Of a DNA stretch of 64,000 nt, positions 16,249 through 25,440 are shown piece by piece (the first letter of the stretch is position 1; every line of letters starts with the position of its first letter). The stretch comes from UBA7703 sp963667195. GTDB lineage: Bacteria; Bacillota; Clostridia; Christensenellales; CAG-138. The notes beneath the pieces were generated by a model, which was not told the DNA's origin, did no database searches, and worked only from the letters and a program-made list of their open reading frames with translations. Where the stretch lies: the NCBI GenBank assembly GCA_963667195.1, contig OY762962.1, positions 124,001-188,000 of the forward strand, written 5' to 3'. Position numbers and translations under genes: made by a program.

Positions 16249-16989
16249 TTACACGTTATCCCGACGCATTTTCGCGCGGAACACCAACACCGCTGCGATC
16301 AGCATCGCCACCGCGTACGCAATCACCCACCAAAGATGCGGCATAATCGCGGCAAAGTCCCCGCTCATCGCAGCCCTGCCCGCGTCGACTGCATGGGCAA
16401 ACGGCAGCGCATACGAAATCTTCTTAAACGCGCCGCCGACGAGGTCAAGGTCAAACCACGTTCCGCTCAGCCACGCGGAAACGTTAGTCAAGAGTGCCCC
16501 GCAGATGCCGCCGACCTGTTTGTCGTTCAGCGCGCTGCCGCAGAGCAGCCCGACTCCGATGAAGAAAACCGCAGCGGGAAGCGTAACAACCACTGCAAGC
16601 AGCACGTTGGCGGTGAGCTTCATACCAAGCAGCCCCGCCACCAGATAGCACAGGATTGCCTGCGCGAGCGCCATCGGAACCAGCGGCAGCGTGTAACCGA
16701 GGATGTAGTCCCCCGCGCGCATCGGCGAAGCGAAGAGCCGCATCAAAAACGATGTCGTGCGGTCCTTGCTGATCAGCGTCGCCGAAAACAGCGCGATGAA
16801 CGAAAGCCCGAAGATCGCGATGCCCGGCGTCAGATACTCCAATTGAAACAGGTTGACGGGGATATTGCGCTGAATCGCGGTCAACAACAGCAGCAGAACC
16901 ACCGGAAAGCCGAGGCCGAACGCGAGATTCAGCGGATCGCGCAGCATCTCCTTAGTGTTTCTGCCGGAAAAAGCAGTCAGTGCGTTCAT
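16249..16989 (-). CDS. ABC-2 type exporter permease
   Basis: 246 residues with six predicted membrane spans in the DrrB/ABC-2 arrangement: an N-terminal amphipathic part 'LTAFSGRNTKEMLRDPLNL', first span near 25-40, and a central conserved loop 'SKDRTTSFLMRLFASPMRAGDYILGYTLP', which is characteristic of the family. The start overlaps the stop of the ATPase gene by four bases. With it, the protein forms an ABC exporter for drugs, lipids or peptides. The neighbouring TipA-like drug sensor is convergent, so a link to drug export is possible but unproven. Confidence 0.87.
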   Translation of the reverse strand: MNALTAFSGRNTKEMLRDPLNLAFGLGFPVVLLLLLTAIQRNIPVNLFQLEYLTPGIAIFGLSFIALFSATLISKDRTTSFLMRLFASPMRAGDYILGYTLPLVPMALAQAILCYLVAGLLGMKLTANVLLAVVVTLPAAVFFIGVGLLCGSALNDKQVGGICGALLTNVSAWLSGTWFDLDLVGGAFKKISYALPFAHAVDAGRAAMSGDFAAIMPHLWWVIAYAVAMLIAAVLVFRAKMRRDNV

Positions 16990-17723
16990 GCGATCGCCTC
17001 CGTTTCTGTCGCGAGCGCGATAAACGCGTCCTCGAAATTCTTTGCGCCTGCCTGCGCAATCAGCTCCGGCACGGTGCCGATGGCGACGAGGCGGCCTTTC
17101 GCCATGATGCCCGCGCGGTCGCTGAGCGCCTCCACCTCTTCCAGATAGTGCGTCGTGAGCAGGATCGTCACCTGGCCCTTGAGGCGGAGCACCACCGTCC
17201 AGAGCTCGCGGCGGGCGATGACGTCCAGCCCCAGCGTCGGCTCGTCCAGAAACAGAATTTTCGGACTGGAGATCAGCGCCATACCTATGCTGAGCCTGCG
17301 CTGCATGCCGCCGGAGAGCGTCTTTGCCTTCGCTTTTGCTATCTCCGTGAGTCCCAACTGTTCAGCGGTCTCTTTTGCTTTCTGCGTGGCTTCCGCGGCG
17401 TTTGCGCCGTAGATGCGCGCCATCAGCGCGAGGTTCTCCAGCACGCTGAGGTTGCGAGCCACCGCCGTCTCCTGCGGGGAAACGCCGTTGTGCGCCTTAG
17501 CGTGGATCGCGTCTGTCACGATGCTGTCGCCGAGCAGCAGTGCATCCCCTTGCGTCGGCTGCGTCAGCCCGCTGAGCATTTTGATCGTGGTCGTCTTGCC
17601 TGCGCCGTTGACGCCGAGCAGGGCAAACAGCTCGCCGTTCTTGATTTCGAGCGACAGATCGTCCACCGCGCGCTTTGCGCCGTACTCCTTTGTCAGCCCG
17701 GTTGCCTGAATTGAATATTCCAT
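16986..17723 (-). CDS. ABC exporter ATP-binding protein, DrrA-like
   Basis: 245 residues with a full ABC ATPase set: Walker A 'GVNGAGKTT', Q-loop region 'GVSPQETAVARNLS', signature 'LSGGMQRRLS', Walker B 'ILFLDEPTLGLD' and the switch His in 'TILLTTHYLEEVE'. The shape and the 'GLDVIARRELW' sequence fit the DrrA/CcmA exporter class. It powers the ABC-2 permease encoded just downstream with a four-base overlap. The AbrB-type gene lies nine bases upstream, so all three form one operon. Confidence 0.92.
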   Translation of the reverse strand: MEYSIQATGLTKEYGAKRAVDDLSLEIKNGELFALLGVNGAGKTTTIKMLSGLTQPTQGDALLLGDSIVTDAIHAKAHNGVSPQETAVARNLSVLENLALMARIYGANAAEATQKAKETAEQLGLTEIAKAKAKTLSGGMQRRLSIGMALISSPKILFLDEPTLGLDVIARRELWTVVLRLKGQVTILLTTHYLEEVEALSDRAGIMAKGRLVAIGTVPELIAQAGAKNFEDAFIALATETEAIA

Positions 17724-17732
17724 AACTAGAAC

Positions 17733-18032
17733 TTACTCCTCCGCGCGCTGTTCTACGCGCTCCTTGATCTCTTCGAATGTCGATTCATCGGTTTCCGGCC
17801 AGACTTCTTCCCGCTCCGGCACGGGTTTCCGTTGAAAGATCGCGCTCGCGACCTGCGACAAAAACACATCGTTCTTGATGATCGCGATTCCCGTCGCCTC
17901 GTCACCCAGCACCACGAGGCTGTCCCCCGGCTGGATGTTGAAGATTTCCCGCGCGTCCTTGGGAATCACGATCTGCCCTTTTTCCCCGACCTTCACGGTG
18001 CCAAAGATGTGTTTGCCCTTTGGTGCTTTCAT
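17733..18032 (-). CDS. AbrB/SpoVT family DNA-binding regulator
   Basis: 99 residues. The first half is the swapped-hairpin AbrB domain: 'GTVKVGEKGQIVIPKDAREIFNIQPGDSLVVLGD', with the conserved G-Q-I/V-x-I-P-K core. The second half is a charged tail rich in Glu. The ATG at 18032 has an AAAGGA site. First gene of the ABC exporter operon, so it probably controls that operon. AbrB-type proteins bind AT-rich DNA as dimers or tetramers; the AT-rich promoter region just upstream (18040-18100) is a likely target. Confidence 0.87.
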   Translation of the reverse strand: MKAPKGKHIFGTVKVGEKGQIVIPKDAREIFNIQPGDSLVVLGDEATGIAIIKNDVFLSQVASAIFQRKPVPEREEVWPETDESTFEEIKERVEQRAEE

Positions 18033-18125
18033 CCGGCATGTCCTTTCGTATAATTAGTATAACTTTTCATACTTTTCATTCCTGATCTGTTATACTCCCT
18101 TGCCGTCATGTTGTCAAGATGCACC

Positions 18126-18152
18126 AAAAAAATCGCCCTGTTATCAGGACGA
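18126..18152 (-). terminator. Terminator of fRMsr-mntP operon
   Basis: Minus-strand hairpin with eight pairs (18133-18140 with 18145-18152, one G-U) and loop ATAA, followed on that strand by seven T. Confidence 0.8.
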
Positions 18153-18184
18153 ATTTATTGTGCGATCGATGATCAAAAGCGAAC

Positions 18185-18757
18185 TCAGCCGAAAACGCCG
18201 AGGTGTTCCAGCAGGATACGAAGTCCGATGAGCACGAGCACGATGCCGCCGATCAGCGTTGCGCGATCCTCATATTTCGCGCCGAATTTGTGCCCGATTG
18301 CGACGCCCGCCATCGAAAGCACGCAGGTTGTGATGCCGATGGTCACGACGGAAGGCACGATCTGCACGTTGAGAAACGCAAACGAGATACCGACCGCGAG
18401 GGCGTCGATGCTGGTTGCGAATGAAAGCCCAATGAGCTCCTTGATGTTGATCTTCTCCTCTTCCTCACAGCGGGATTCGTCTCCGCCCTTGAGCGCGTCG
18501 TAGATCATCTTGCCGCCAATGAGAGAAAGCAGCGCAAATACGACCCAGTGATCCACGCTGGTGATCAAGTGCTCAAACTGCTTGCCAAGCAGCCAGCCAA
18601 GAAGCGGCATCAGCGCCTGAAATCCGCCGAAAAACAGCCCGATGATCCCCGCGCGCTTCCAGTTCATCACGCGAAGGTTGAGGCCCTTGCAGGTCGCGAC
18701 CGCGAACGCATCCATGGAGAGCGCGACCGCGGTGAGCAATAGTTCAATCCAACTCAT
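18185..18757 (-). CDS. mntP: Manganese efflux pump MntP
   Basis: 190 residues with six hydrophobic spans in two related halves. Each half carries the metal motif: 'ALSMDAFAVATCKG' at the N-terminus and 'ATSIDALAVGISFA' in the middle, the paired Asp residues typical of MntP. A charged cytoplasmic loop ('GGDESRCEEEEKINIKEL') joins the halves. MntP exports Mn2+ when cytoplasmic manganese is too high. Unlike many mntP genes it has no visible yybP-ykoY riboswitch directly upstream; instead it follows the methionine-sulfoxide reductase gene by 24 bases, so it sits in an oxidative-stress context. Confidence 0.92.
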   Translation of the reverse strand: MSWIELLLTAVALSMDAFAVATCKGLNLRVMNWKRAGIIGLFFGGFQALMPLLGWLLGKQFEHLITSVDHWVVFALLSLIGGKMIYDALKGGDESRCEEEEKINIKELIGLSFATSIDALAVGISFAFLNVQIVPSVVTIGITTCVLSMAGVAIGHKFGAKYEDRATLIGGIVLVLIGLRILLEHLGVFG

Positions 18758-18781
18758 TTGAAATCCCTTTTCGTTTCTCTG

Positions 18782-19243
18782 TCACTTCTGACGAATTTTT
18801 TCGGAGATGATCTCCACTGCCCGCTCCATCGCTCGCTCGTCTTCCACCGAGAAGCGGTTGAGCAACGGGCTGTCGATATCCAGCACGCCGACGGGTTCGC
18901 CCGCCGCGTTTTTTAGCACCACGACGAGCTCGCTATTGCTTGCGCTGTCGCAGGCGATGTGTCCCGGAAACGCGTGAACATCCTCCACGCGCTGTGTACA
19001 GTTTTGCGCAATCGCCGTGCCGCAAACACCTTTGCCGGGCGCGATGCGCGTGCAGGCGGCTTTTCCCTGAAACGGCCCAAGCCGCAGTTCACCCTGCTCC
19101 AAAAGATAGAACCCGACCCAGTTGATTTCCGGCAGGAGCTCGTTGAGATATGCACTCGCGTTTGCCAGCGTCGTCACCACGCCGTCGTTATCGTCCAGCA
19201 GGTAGGATAGCTGCTCCACGGAGGTAAATGCTTCCGAATGCAT
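18782..19243 (-). CDS. Free methionine-(R)-sulfoxide reductase (GAF domain)
   Basis: 153 residues from the ATG at 19243 (AGGAAG site upstream). A single GAF domain with the fRMsr pattern: 'NWVGFYLL', 'LGPFQGKAACTRI', 'GKGVCGTAI', 'HIACDSASNSELVVV' and 'GVLDIDSP'. Cysteines at 64, 74 and 98 have the same spacing (10 and 24) as the three catalytic cysteines of the E. coli enzyme. It reduces free methionine-R-sulfoxide using thioredoxin. Pairing with mntP suggests a role in oxidative or metal stress. The frame is open further upstream but without a ribosome site. Confidence 0.9.
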   Translation of the reverse strand: MHSEAFTSVEQLSYLLDDNDGVVTTLANASAYLNELLPEINWVGFYLLEQGELRLGPFQGKAACTRIAPGKGVCGTAIAQNCTQRVEDVHAFPGHIACDSASNSELVVVLKNAAGEPVGVLDIDSPLLNRFSVEDERAMERAVEIISEKIRQK

Positions 19244-19474
19244 ACGTATTTCTTCCTTTCGCTGACGTTGCGGTGGTCCAGATGCGGAATGCACCGCAAT
19301 CGTAACGAGATTTTTGCAAATCGATAATAGCCACGCCACGATGTCGTACTATAATCATGCGGAAAAACGCGGCAACGATTCGGCAGGGTCATTTCGCAAT
19401 ATTATAATCGAAACAACCCTGCTTTACAAGTTTTCCGTTGCATGCTAGAGTAGAAAACGGAATCGAGGTTCGAT

Positions 19475-20689
19475 ATGAAGCTGGAAAAACGAAAGCAATT
19501 TATCATCAACTTCCTGTATTTTGCCATCATTCTCGGCATCGTGATACTGCTTGCGCGCTATGCACTGGGGGTTCTAACGCCGTTTCTCATCGCGCTACTG
19601 GTTTCCCTGCTGCTCAAGCCCGCGGTCGCCTTTTTTCATGAGAAGGTCAAGCTTCCGCGCAGCATCATTAGCATCGTCCTTGTAGTACTCTTTTACGCGC
19701 TGGTTGGGCTGCTGCTCTCGGTCATCGGTGTGCAGCTCTTCTCCGCCGCAAAGTCGTTTTTCATGACGCTGCCGTCCCTCTACACGAACTCGATCGTTCC
19801 TTGGATGAATCGCGCGTTTGTCTCGCTTCAGGAGTTTGCAGGCCGCCTCGATCCACAAGCCTCCGCAGCTTACAACGTCGTCTCCTCAAACGTAACGACT
19901 TCGCTGGGCTACGCAATCGTCAATGTTTCCAAGAGCGTAGTCTCATGGGTCACGAGCTCGACGCTGAAGGCACCGAAATTCCTTTTAAATCTGCTGATCA
20001 TGGTGATCTCGACGATCTTCCTGACCGTCGATTTCCCGAAGATTCAGGCATTTGTCATGCGCCAATTCTCCGAGCACTGGATAACACTTTTGCATAACGC
20101 GCGTGTACAGCTTGGGCGTACACTCTGGAGCTACATCCGCTCCTATGCGATCATTCTCGTCATCACGTTCAGCGAAATCTTTCTTGGGCTTAGCATCATC
20201 GGCATCAAAAACGCCGCAGGCATCGCCGTTGCGATCGCGATATTCGATATCCTGCCCGTCGTTGGCAGCGGATTGGTGCTCCTGCCGTGGACGATTATCA
20301 CGCTGATTTCGGGGAATCTCGTGCATGGAATCGGGCTTGGCGTGCTCTATGTGGTGGTCATCGTCGTGCGGCAGATTATGGAGCCGAAAATCGTTGGCGA
20401 CCGCGTTGGCCTGCACCCGTTGGTGACGCTGCTGAGCATGGTGCTCGGCACCTATCTCTTTGGCGGCATCGGTCTGCTTGGCCTGCCCATCACCGTGGCT
20501 CTCCTGCATGCGCTGAACAAGCAGGGTGCAATCCACCTTTACCGCATGAGCGATGACGAGGCGGAGTGTGCAGAGGTGCCCGGCGAGTATGACGCCGTGT
20601 CCGGCGGCGCGCAGGTAAGCGCGCCCGAAGCCGCGCCGCAACCGGAACCAAAACCGCAGCAAAAGCCGAAGAAAGCGAAGAAGAAGTAA
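19475..20689 (+). CDS. AI-2E family transporter (YtvI/PerM-like)
   Basis: 404 residues with about eight membrane spans. The family features are the hydrophobic start 'FLIALLVSLLLKPAVAFF', a long soluble segment (about 85-150), and the C-terminal block 'FDILPVVGSGLVLLPWTIITLISGN' with 'RQIMEPKIVGDRVGLHPLVTLLSMVLGTYLFGGIGLLGLP'. The protein ends in a Pro/Lys/Gln tail of about 60 residues, probably cytoplasmic. Members export autoinducer-2, act as Na+/H+ antiporters or permeases; the substrate here is unknown. A short GAGG site precedes the ATG. The downstream glycerophosphodiesterase starts 76 bases later. Confidence 0.87.
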   Translation: MKLEKRKQFIINFLYFAIILGIVILLARYALGVLTPFLIALLVSLLLKPAVAFFHEKVKLPRSIISIVLVVLFYALVGLLLSVIGVQLFSAAKSFFMTLPSLYTNSIVPWMNRAFVSLQEFAGRLDPQASAAYNVVSSNVTTSLGYAIVNVSKSVVSWVTSSTLKAPKFLLNLLIMVISTIFLTVDFPKIQAFVMRQFSEHWITLLHNARVQLGRTLWSYIRSYAIILVITFSEIFLGLSIIGIKNAAGIAVAIAIFDILPVVGSGLVLLPWTIITLISGNLVHGIGLGVLYVVVIVVRQIMEPKIVGDRVGLHPLVTLLSMVLGTYLFGGIGLLGLPITVALLHALNKQGAIHLYRMSDDEAECAEVPGEYDAVSGGAQVSAPEAAPQPEPKPQQKPKKAKKK

Positions 20690-20765
20690 TCGCTTCAACC
20701 GATTTCGACACTATCGCCGCCTGAAGACGGCAATCATCCATATTTCACGAAAGAAGGCGTTATCC

Positions 20766-21494
20766 TTGGCTCTGGCAATTGCGCACCGCGGGTTTTCCTC
20801 CCGCTATCCGGAAAACACCATGCTCGCGTTTGAGCGCGCGCTCGATTTGGGCGCGGACGGCGCGGAGTTTGACGTGCAGCTCTCGAAGGACGGCGTTCCC
20901 GTCGTATTTCACGACGAAAGCCTCCAGCGCATCACGGGAGACCCGCGCCTCGTGAAGGACCTGACGCTCGACGAGCTCAAATCTCTCGATCTTTCCTACA
21001 AGTTCGCAGGCCAGTGCCCCGTACAGCGCATGCCGACGCTGGAAGAGTATTTTTCTCTGGTGCAGAACCGGAATTTTCTCAGCATTCTGGAGTTTAAGAC
21101 CGCGATTTTCGAATACGACGGCATCGAACAGAAGGTCATCGACATGATCCGCCGCTTTGGGCTGAGCGAGCGCATCGTGCTCTCCTCGTTCAACCACTAC
21201 ACGCTCGTTCGCTGCAAGCAGATTGCTCCGGAGCTATCCTGCGGCATTCTCTACGAGTGCCGCATCGCGGAACCGCAGGACTACTGCAAGCGCCTCGGTA
21301 TGCAATACCTGCATCCCGACTATCGCTTTTTGGACGATAGCGAGCTGACGAAGTATGAATCCGCCGGTGTGAAGACGAGTCCGTGGACGGTCGACGGCGA
21401 CGATGAGATTCGCTATCTGCTAGGTCAACCGAACATTTTCGCCATCATGAGCAATAAGCCGGATCGCGTGCTGGAGCTGCGCGACGGAAAATGA
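20766..21494 (+). CDS. Glycerophosphodiester phosphodiesterase
   Basis: 242 residues starting at a TTG (20766) with AAGAAGGCG upstream. Clear GDPD family TIM barrel: 'IAHRGFSSRYPENTMLAFERAL' with the catalytic His and Glu, 'GADGAEFDVQLSKDGVPVVFHDESL' with the metal-binding acidic pair and second His, 'FLSILEFKT' and 'IVLSSFNH'. It hydrolyses deacylated phospholipids to glycerol-3-phosphate and an alcohol. There is no signal peptide, so it acts in the cytoplasm. No glycerol-phosphate transporter is nearby. Confidence 0.92.
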   Translation: MALAIAHRGFSSRYPENTMLAFERALDLGADGAEFDVQLSKDGVPVVFHDESLQRITGDPRLVKDLTLDELKSLDLSYKFAGQCPVQRMPTLEEYFSLVQNRNFLSILEFKTAIFEYDGIEQKVIDMIRRFGLSERIVLSSFNHYTLVRCKQIAPELSCGILYECRIAEPQDYCKRLGMQYLHPDYRFLDDSELTKYESAGVKTSPWTVDGDDEIRYLLGQPNIFAIMSNKPDRVLELRDGK

Positions 21495-21512
21495 TCATAA
21501 CGCGTACAAAAA

Positions 21513-21538
21513 AGGCCGCAGGGTTTCCCCTGCGGCCT
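21513..21538. terminator. Terminator between convergent genes
   Basis: Perfect 11-pair stem (21513-21523 with 21528-21538), loop TTTC, T-rich on the minus side (six T) and moderately T-rich on the plus side. Confidence 0.85.
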
Positions 21539-21547
21539 CTGCTTTCG

Positions 21548-23164
21548 TTATACCGTTTTTTCCGGCGGAGAGAATCGCGTGATGATCGCTTCCGCGGCCT
21601 TGATGCCGTCAATCGCTGCCGAGACGATGCCGCCCGCGTAGCCCGCGCCTTCGCCGATGGGATACAGCCCCGCATGCGATACGCTCTCCATGCTCTCCAC
21701 CCGCAGGATGCGAAGCGGCGCGCTGGTGCGCGTCTCAACGCCCGTGAGCACCGCGTCCTCGCGGTCAAAGCCCCGCAGCTGCCTGCCAAACGCTTGCATG
21801 CCCACGGCGATTCCAGTTGCCACAAACGGCGGCAGAACGCGCCACAGGTCGCATGCGGCGACGCTAGGCCGATAGGACGGCGCGACCCCGCCGAACCCGT
21901 GCGGGGTTTCCTTGCGGAGGAACGCGCCAAGCGTGCTCGCGGGTGCAGCCCCGCTGCTTCCGCCCGCGCGAAACGCCGCGCGCTCCAGCTCTTTTTGAAA
22001 GCGCATGCCGCCGAGCGCATCGGGCGCGAAATCCCCGGGATTGACCTGTACCACTACGGCTGCATTTGCGTTTTCGGCGTTTCGAGCAAAGTTACTCATG
22101 CCGTTGACGACGATTTCGTCACTTGCGGACGCGCTGGCAATGACGTTTCCGCCGGGGCACATGCAGAAGGTATAGACCCCGCGTTCCCCGTTCTGCGCGG
22201 TCAAGCGATATTCCGCCGCGCCGAGCCGCGGGTGCCCCGCCAGCTCGCCAAGCTGCGCGCGGTCGATCATGCTCTGCGGATGCTCCACGCGAACGCCGAC
22301 CGCAAAGGGTTTTGGCGACATCGCAACCCCGCAATCAAACAACATTTGATACGTGTCCCGCGCGCCTTGCCCGATCGCGAGCACCAGCGCCGCGCATTCG
22401 ATCTCCTCGGTCCCCGACGCGGACGCAACCTTCACGCGGCTGATCCTGCCATCCTCCTGCGCAAAGCCCGTCAGCGTCGCGCGAAAGCGCACCTCGCCGC
22501 CAAGGCGTTCGATCTCCCTGCGCATCGCGGAAACCACGCCGCGCAGTCGATCTGTGCCGATGTGCGGCTTTGAAGCCGCGGTGATCTCCTCCGGCGCGCC
22601 AAAGCGCACGAACGAGGTCAAAACCTGTTCCCCGCGCGCGTCCTTGCTACGCGAGGTGAGTTTTCCGTCGGAAAACGTGCCCGCACCGCCCTCGCCGAAC
22701 ATGACGTTGGAGTTTTCGTCCAGCTCGCCCGTCGACCAATAGTGCTCAACGCGTTCCGCCCGCTGCTTGATCGCGTCTCCGCGCTCCAGCACCAGCGGCG
22801 CATAGCCGCATTTTACGAGTTGTAACGCCGCAAACAGCCCCGCGGGGCCAAGACCCACCACGACGACGCGACCGCGCAAATGTTCCGTTCCAGGCGTAAG
22901 TTCAGCTTCTTTCGTGGCGATAAACGCCTCCACATGCGGGTTGTTGCGCTCGAGCAGGCGCTTTGCTGCGCTGTCATCCACATCAGCAACAGCGGACAGC
23001 AGAAAGAACACATCCTGTTTTTTTCGCGCGTCCAGCGCGCGGCGCGTTACCCGCGCGGAAGAAACCTGCTTTGCTTCCAGCCCAAGCAAGTTTGCGATAC
23101 GGTAGTTGAGCGCCTCGTCTCCTTCGGAAATCGGCTGTTTGATGTTGTTGATGCGCAGTTTCAT
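21548..23164 (-). CDS. FAD-dependent dehydrogenase, COG2509 type
   Basis: 538 residues from the ATG at 23164 (GAGGGGGG upstream). A small N-terminal domain of about 90 residues ('LRINNIKQPISEGDEAL') precedes the dinucleotide motif 'VVVVGLGPAGLFAALQLVKCG'. 'FGEGGAGTFSDGKLTSRSK' is the hallmark of this uncharacterised family, with 'HIGTDRLRGVVSAMR', 'GVRVEHPQ', 'YTFCMCPGG' and the C-terminal FAD contact 'YPIGEGAGYAGGIVSAAIDG'. A flavin oxidoreductase of unknown substrate, present in many Clostridia. It follows the cdaA-cdaR unit after 70 bases that hold an imperfect hairpin (23190-23215), so it may be partly read with that operon. Confidence 0.85.
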   Translation of the reverse strand: MKLRINNIKQPISEGDEALNYRIANLLGLEAKQVSSARVTRRALDARKKQDVFFLLSAVADVDDSAAKRLLERNNPHVEAFIATKEAELTPGTEHLRGRVVVVGLGPAGLFAALQLVKCGYAPLVLERGDAIKQRAERVEHYWSTGELDENSNVMFGEGGAGTFSDGKLTSRSKDARGEQVLTSFVRFGAPEEITAASKPHIGTDRLRGVVSAMRREIERLGGEVRFRATLTGFAQEDGRISRVKVASASGTEEIECAALVLAIGQGARDTYQMLFDCGVAMSPKPFAVGVRVEHPQSMIDRAQLGELAGHPRLGAAEYRLTAQNGERGVYTFCMCPGGNVIASASASDEIVVNGMSNFARNAENANAAVVVQVNPGDFAPDALGGMRFQKELERAAFRAGGSSGAAPASTLGAFLRKETPHGFGGVAPSYRPSVAACDLWRVLPPFVATGIAVGMQAFGRQLRGFDREDAVLTGVETRTSAPLRILRVESMESVSHAGLYPIGEGAGYAGGIVSAAIDGIKAAEAIITRFSPPEKTV

Positions 23165-23234
23165 GTGGTATTCCCCCCTCGAAATCACAACGGCGGAGCT
23201 GATTTGCCCCGCCGTCGATGCGTTTGTGCGGTTG

Positions 23235-24530
23235 TTATTTGGGTTGGTCGATCGTGACCGTTACCTCTGCGATAGAGAGCGTGGTCGTGAGCTCAATCGT
23301 CGCGTCCGCGTCCCGAACCCGAACTGCGATCGGTAACTTGTAAACGCCAGGCGTGAGCCCGGTCACGTCCACAAATAGCTGTACGTCGCTGCGCGAGAGC
23401 ATGCTCACAAGGCTGTACCTGCCTTCGACGGTCAGATCCGCGGCGGGAATGCCAAGCGAAACGTTTGCATGGCTCGCGTTGCCGTGTACCTGTATCTCCA
23501 GCTGCTCAAACGTCTGCTTGATCACCATCTCGCGCACTTCCAGCAAGACAGAAACGCTCGTGTTATCGAGGAGCCGGACGCCCTCCGGCACGATCAACGT
23601 GCCGGTGACGGTCATGGTCGTGTCGAGTCCGTTGACCGGTATGGGTTCCATCTGTATCGTGTTGATCTGATCCAGCACGGATTGATCGCCCACAAGGCGC
23701 ACGGTTGCGGGTGTCGCAACCGCCTTGATGATTTCGTGATTCGCCGCGAGGTTATCCGCGCCGACCAGTGAGCTATCGACGTCCACGGGTACGTTCTTCA
23801 TGGGATAGACAGGCAGCCTTACCGTTGAGGTCGGCAGCGTTCCAATCATGATGTCCGAGGAGACGATGCTGTTGTTCTTGTCATAAAACGTCACGTCGTA
23901 GGTACTGTAGATCGTGCCGGTTCGCCCCGTTAAATCCACCACGCACTCGCCGTGGGTAATGCCGGAGATATCCGTCTTTGGCCCCGTGATATCCAGACGC
24001 GTCGTTGCGGACAGCGCGTCCATATCCGCCCAATATCCATCCGGCAGTGTTCCAATAAACGTCGTCGTGATCGGTATCGTCTTGGTAACGAGTTTATCGA
24101 TCTCCACATGCACCGTTGCGGGCGTAATCGTCTGCACGACACCCAGCGAAGACGTCACGGAAGCCTGAATCGGCAGATCGTATTCCCTCGCCTCGCTGAT
24201 GTTGCGGAGGCTGATCGTGGCGATGATGGAAGACGCGTTGACATACGCATAGTTGGTGATCTGTGTGCGTACCTTGACGGAGACATCCTGCAGGATGTCC
24301 GAACGGTTGCCGCGCACGCAATATCCCTGCGCAATCAGCTCCGCCTCGCCTTCAAAGCTCGTCGTCACATTGGAAAGCTCTTTTTCGCGCATCGGCTTTT
24401 GATCCGTCAGCACGTAGCCCCAGAGCAGCATGGCGAACACAAACGCGATGATCTTGAGCGCCAGATTTTTTGTAAAGAAGCTTTTGAACCCTGCCGCAAG
24501 CTTCGCTTTGTCGATCTTAGGAATGTTCAT
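23235..24530 (-). CDS. cdaR: YbbR-domain protein, CdaR-like regulator of CdaA
   Basis: 431 residues from the ATG at 24530 (GGAGGG site). One N-terminal membrane span ('ALKIIAFVFAMLLWGYVL', about 25-42) is followed by about four YbbR repeats of 80-90 residues, each a beta sandwich with patterns such as 'TITPATVHVEIDKLVTKTIPI', 'VRLPVYPMKNVPVDVD' and 'VTGLTPGVYKLPI'. The protein would lie outside the membrane, tethered by its N-terminus. CdaR proteins modulate the diadenylate cyclase CdaA. The gene overlaps the cdaA end by 14 bases. No glmM is seen downstream, although the cdaA-cdaR-glmM trio is common. Confidence 0.88.
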   Translation of the reverse strand: MNIPKIDKAKLAAGFKSFFTKNLALKIIAFVFAMLLWGYVLTDQKPMREKELSNVTTSFEGEAELIAQGYCVRGNRSDILQDVSVKVRTQITNYAYVNASSIIATISLRNISEAREYDLPIQASVTSSLGVVQTITPATVHVEIDKLVTKTIPITTTFIGTLPDGYWADMDALSATTRLDITGPKTDISGITHGECVVDLTGRTGTIYSTYDVTFYDKNNSIVSSDIMIGTLPTSTVRLPVYPMKNVPVDVDSSLVGADNLAANHEIIKAVATPATVRLVGDQSVLDQINTIQMEPIPVNGLDTTMTVTGTLIVPEGVRLLDNTSVSVLLEVREMVIKQTFEQLEIQVHGNASHANVSLGIPAADLTVEGRYSLVSMLSRSDVQLFVDVTGLTPGVYKLPIAVRVRDADATIELTTTLSIAEVTVTIDQPK

Positions 24531-25383
24531 GGGAACCCTCCGTCGGCTTGCGCTTGATCCAACTAAAGGCGGAGGAATTGCCCGTCTGCAAGAACAGGCT
24601 TTCCAGCACATTGGAGAGCGCCTTCGCGTCGATATAGCGAACGAGTTTTCCGTCCCGCGCAATCGAGATCGCACCCGTCTCTTCCGAAACGATGATGGTC
24701 ACGCTGTCGGAAACGGTCGAAACGCCGAGTGCCGCGCGGTGCCGCGTGCCCAGCTCGCGGGAGACGGTGAGGTCGTCCGAAAGCGGCAGGAAGCAGCCCG
24801 CGGCAAGAATGGTGGAACCGCGCACGATCACCGCGCCGTCATGCAGCGGCGTGTTCGGCTCGAAAATGTTTTCGATCAAGGCGCCGGAGAGCGCGCCTTC
24901 GATGCGTGTTCCGGTGCTCACGAGATCGCCAAGCCCCGTCTTCTGCTCAAACACGATCAGCGCACCGACGCGACGATGCGAAAGCGACAGGATCGCCGTC
25001 TGCATATCGCGAATCAAGGCCGTGTGTTGAACGCTTGAGGCATCGTACCAGCCCTTTCCGAGGCGTTTGCCGCTTCTGCCGAGCTTTTCCAGCACACGTC
25101 GAATCTCCGGCTGAAAGAGAATCACCAGCACGATGATGATCGAGCCGGAGGTTAAAATCGAATCCAGGAGCCAGCTCAGAATCGTCAGCGAAAAGAGCTG
25201 CGCCACGATGGAGCACAGAAATAACAGCCCAATTCCCTTGAGCACCTCATATGCGCGGGTTTCTTTTGTCCAAACGATGAGCTTATAGATCAGAACGGTG
25301 ATGATGGCAATATCGAGCGCGTCCTGAATGAAGAACTGCGAAAAGCCGCTGGCTAGCGCCTTGGTGATGCTGGTATACGACAA
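24517..25383 (-). CDS. cdaA: Membrane diadenylate cyclase CdaA
   Basis: 288 residues; the start is a TTG at 25383 with AGGAGA eight bases upstream. Three membrane spans occupy about residues 22-37, 50-65 and 68-92, followed by the DAC domain with the catalytic 'DGAVIVRG' (residues 182-184 DGA) and 'GTRHRAA' (212-218) motifs. It joins two ATP into cyclic di-AMP, which controls potassium, osmolyte and cell-wall balance. The C-terminal tail is longer than usual ('DGKLVRYIDAKALSNVLESL'). Transcribed with the regulator gene cdaR, with which it overlaps, and probably with the small gene upstream. Confidence 0.95.
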   Translation of the reverse strand: MSYTSITKALASGFSQFFIQDALDIAIITVLIYKLIVWTKETRAYEVLKGIGLLFLCSIVAQLFSLTILSWLLDSILTSGSIIIVLVILFQPEIRRVLEKLGRSGKRLGKGWYDASSVQHTALIRDMQTAILSLSHRRVGALIVFEQKTGLGDLVSTGTRIEGALSGALIENIFEPNTPLHDGAVIVRGSTILAAGCFLPLSDDLTVSRELGTRHRAALGVSTVSDSVTIIVSEETGAISIARDGKLVRYIDAKALSNVLESLFLQTGNSSAFSWIKRKPTEGSHEHS

Positions 25384-25440
25384 TTTTGCGTTCTCCTTTC
25401 TCAGCGGAGCGCGCGCGAAACCGCGCAGAATGCACTCCGG

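Noticed and set aside
18058..18184. A yybP-ykoY (manganese) riboswitch near mntP
   Set aside because: The region downstream of mntP holds only a terminator, and the 24 bases upstream of mntP are too short for that riboswitch.
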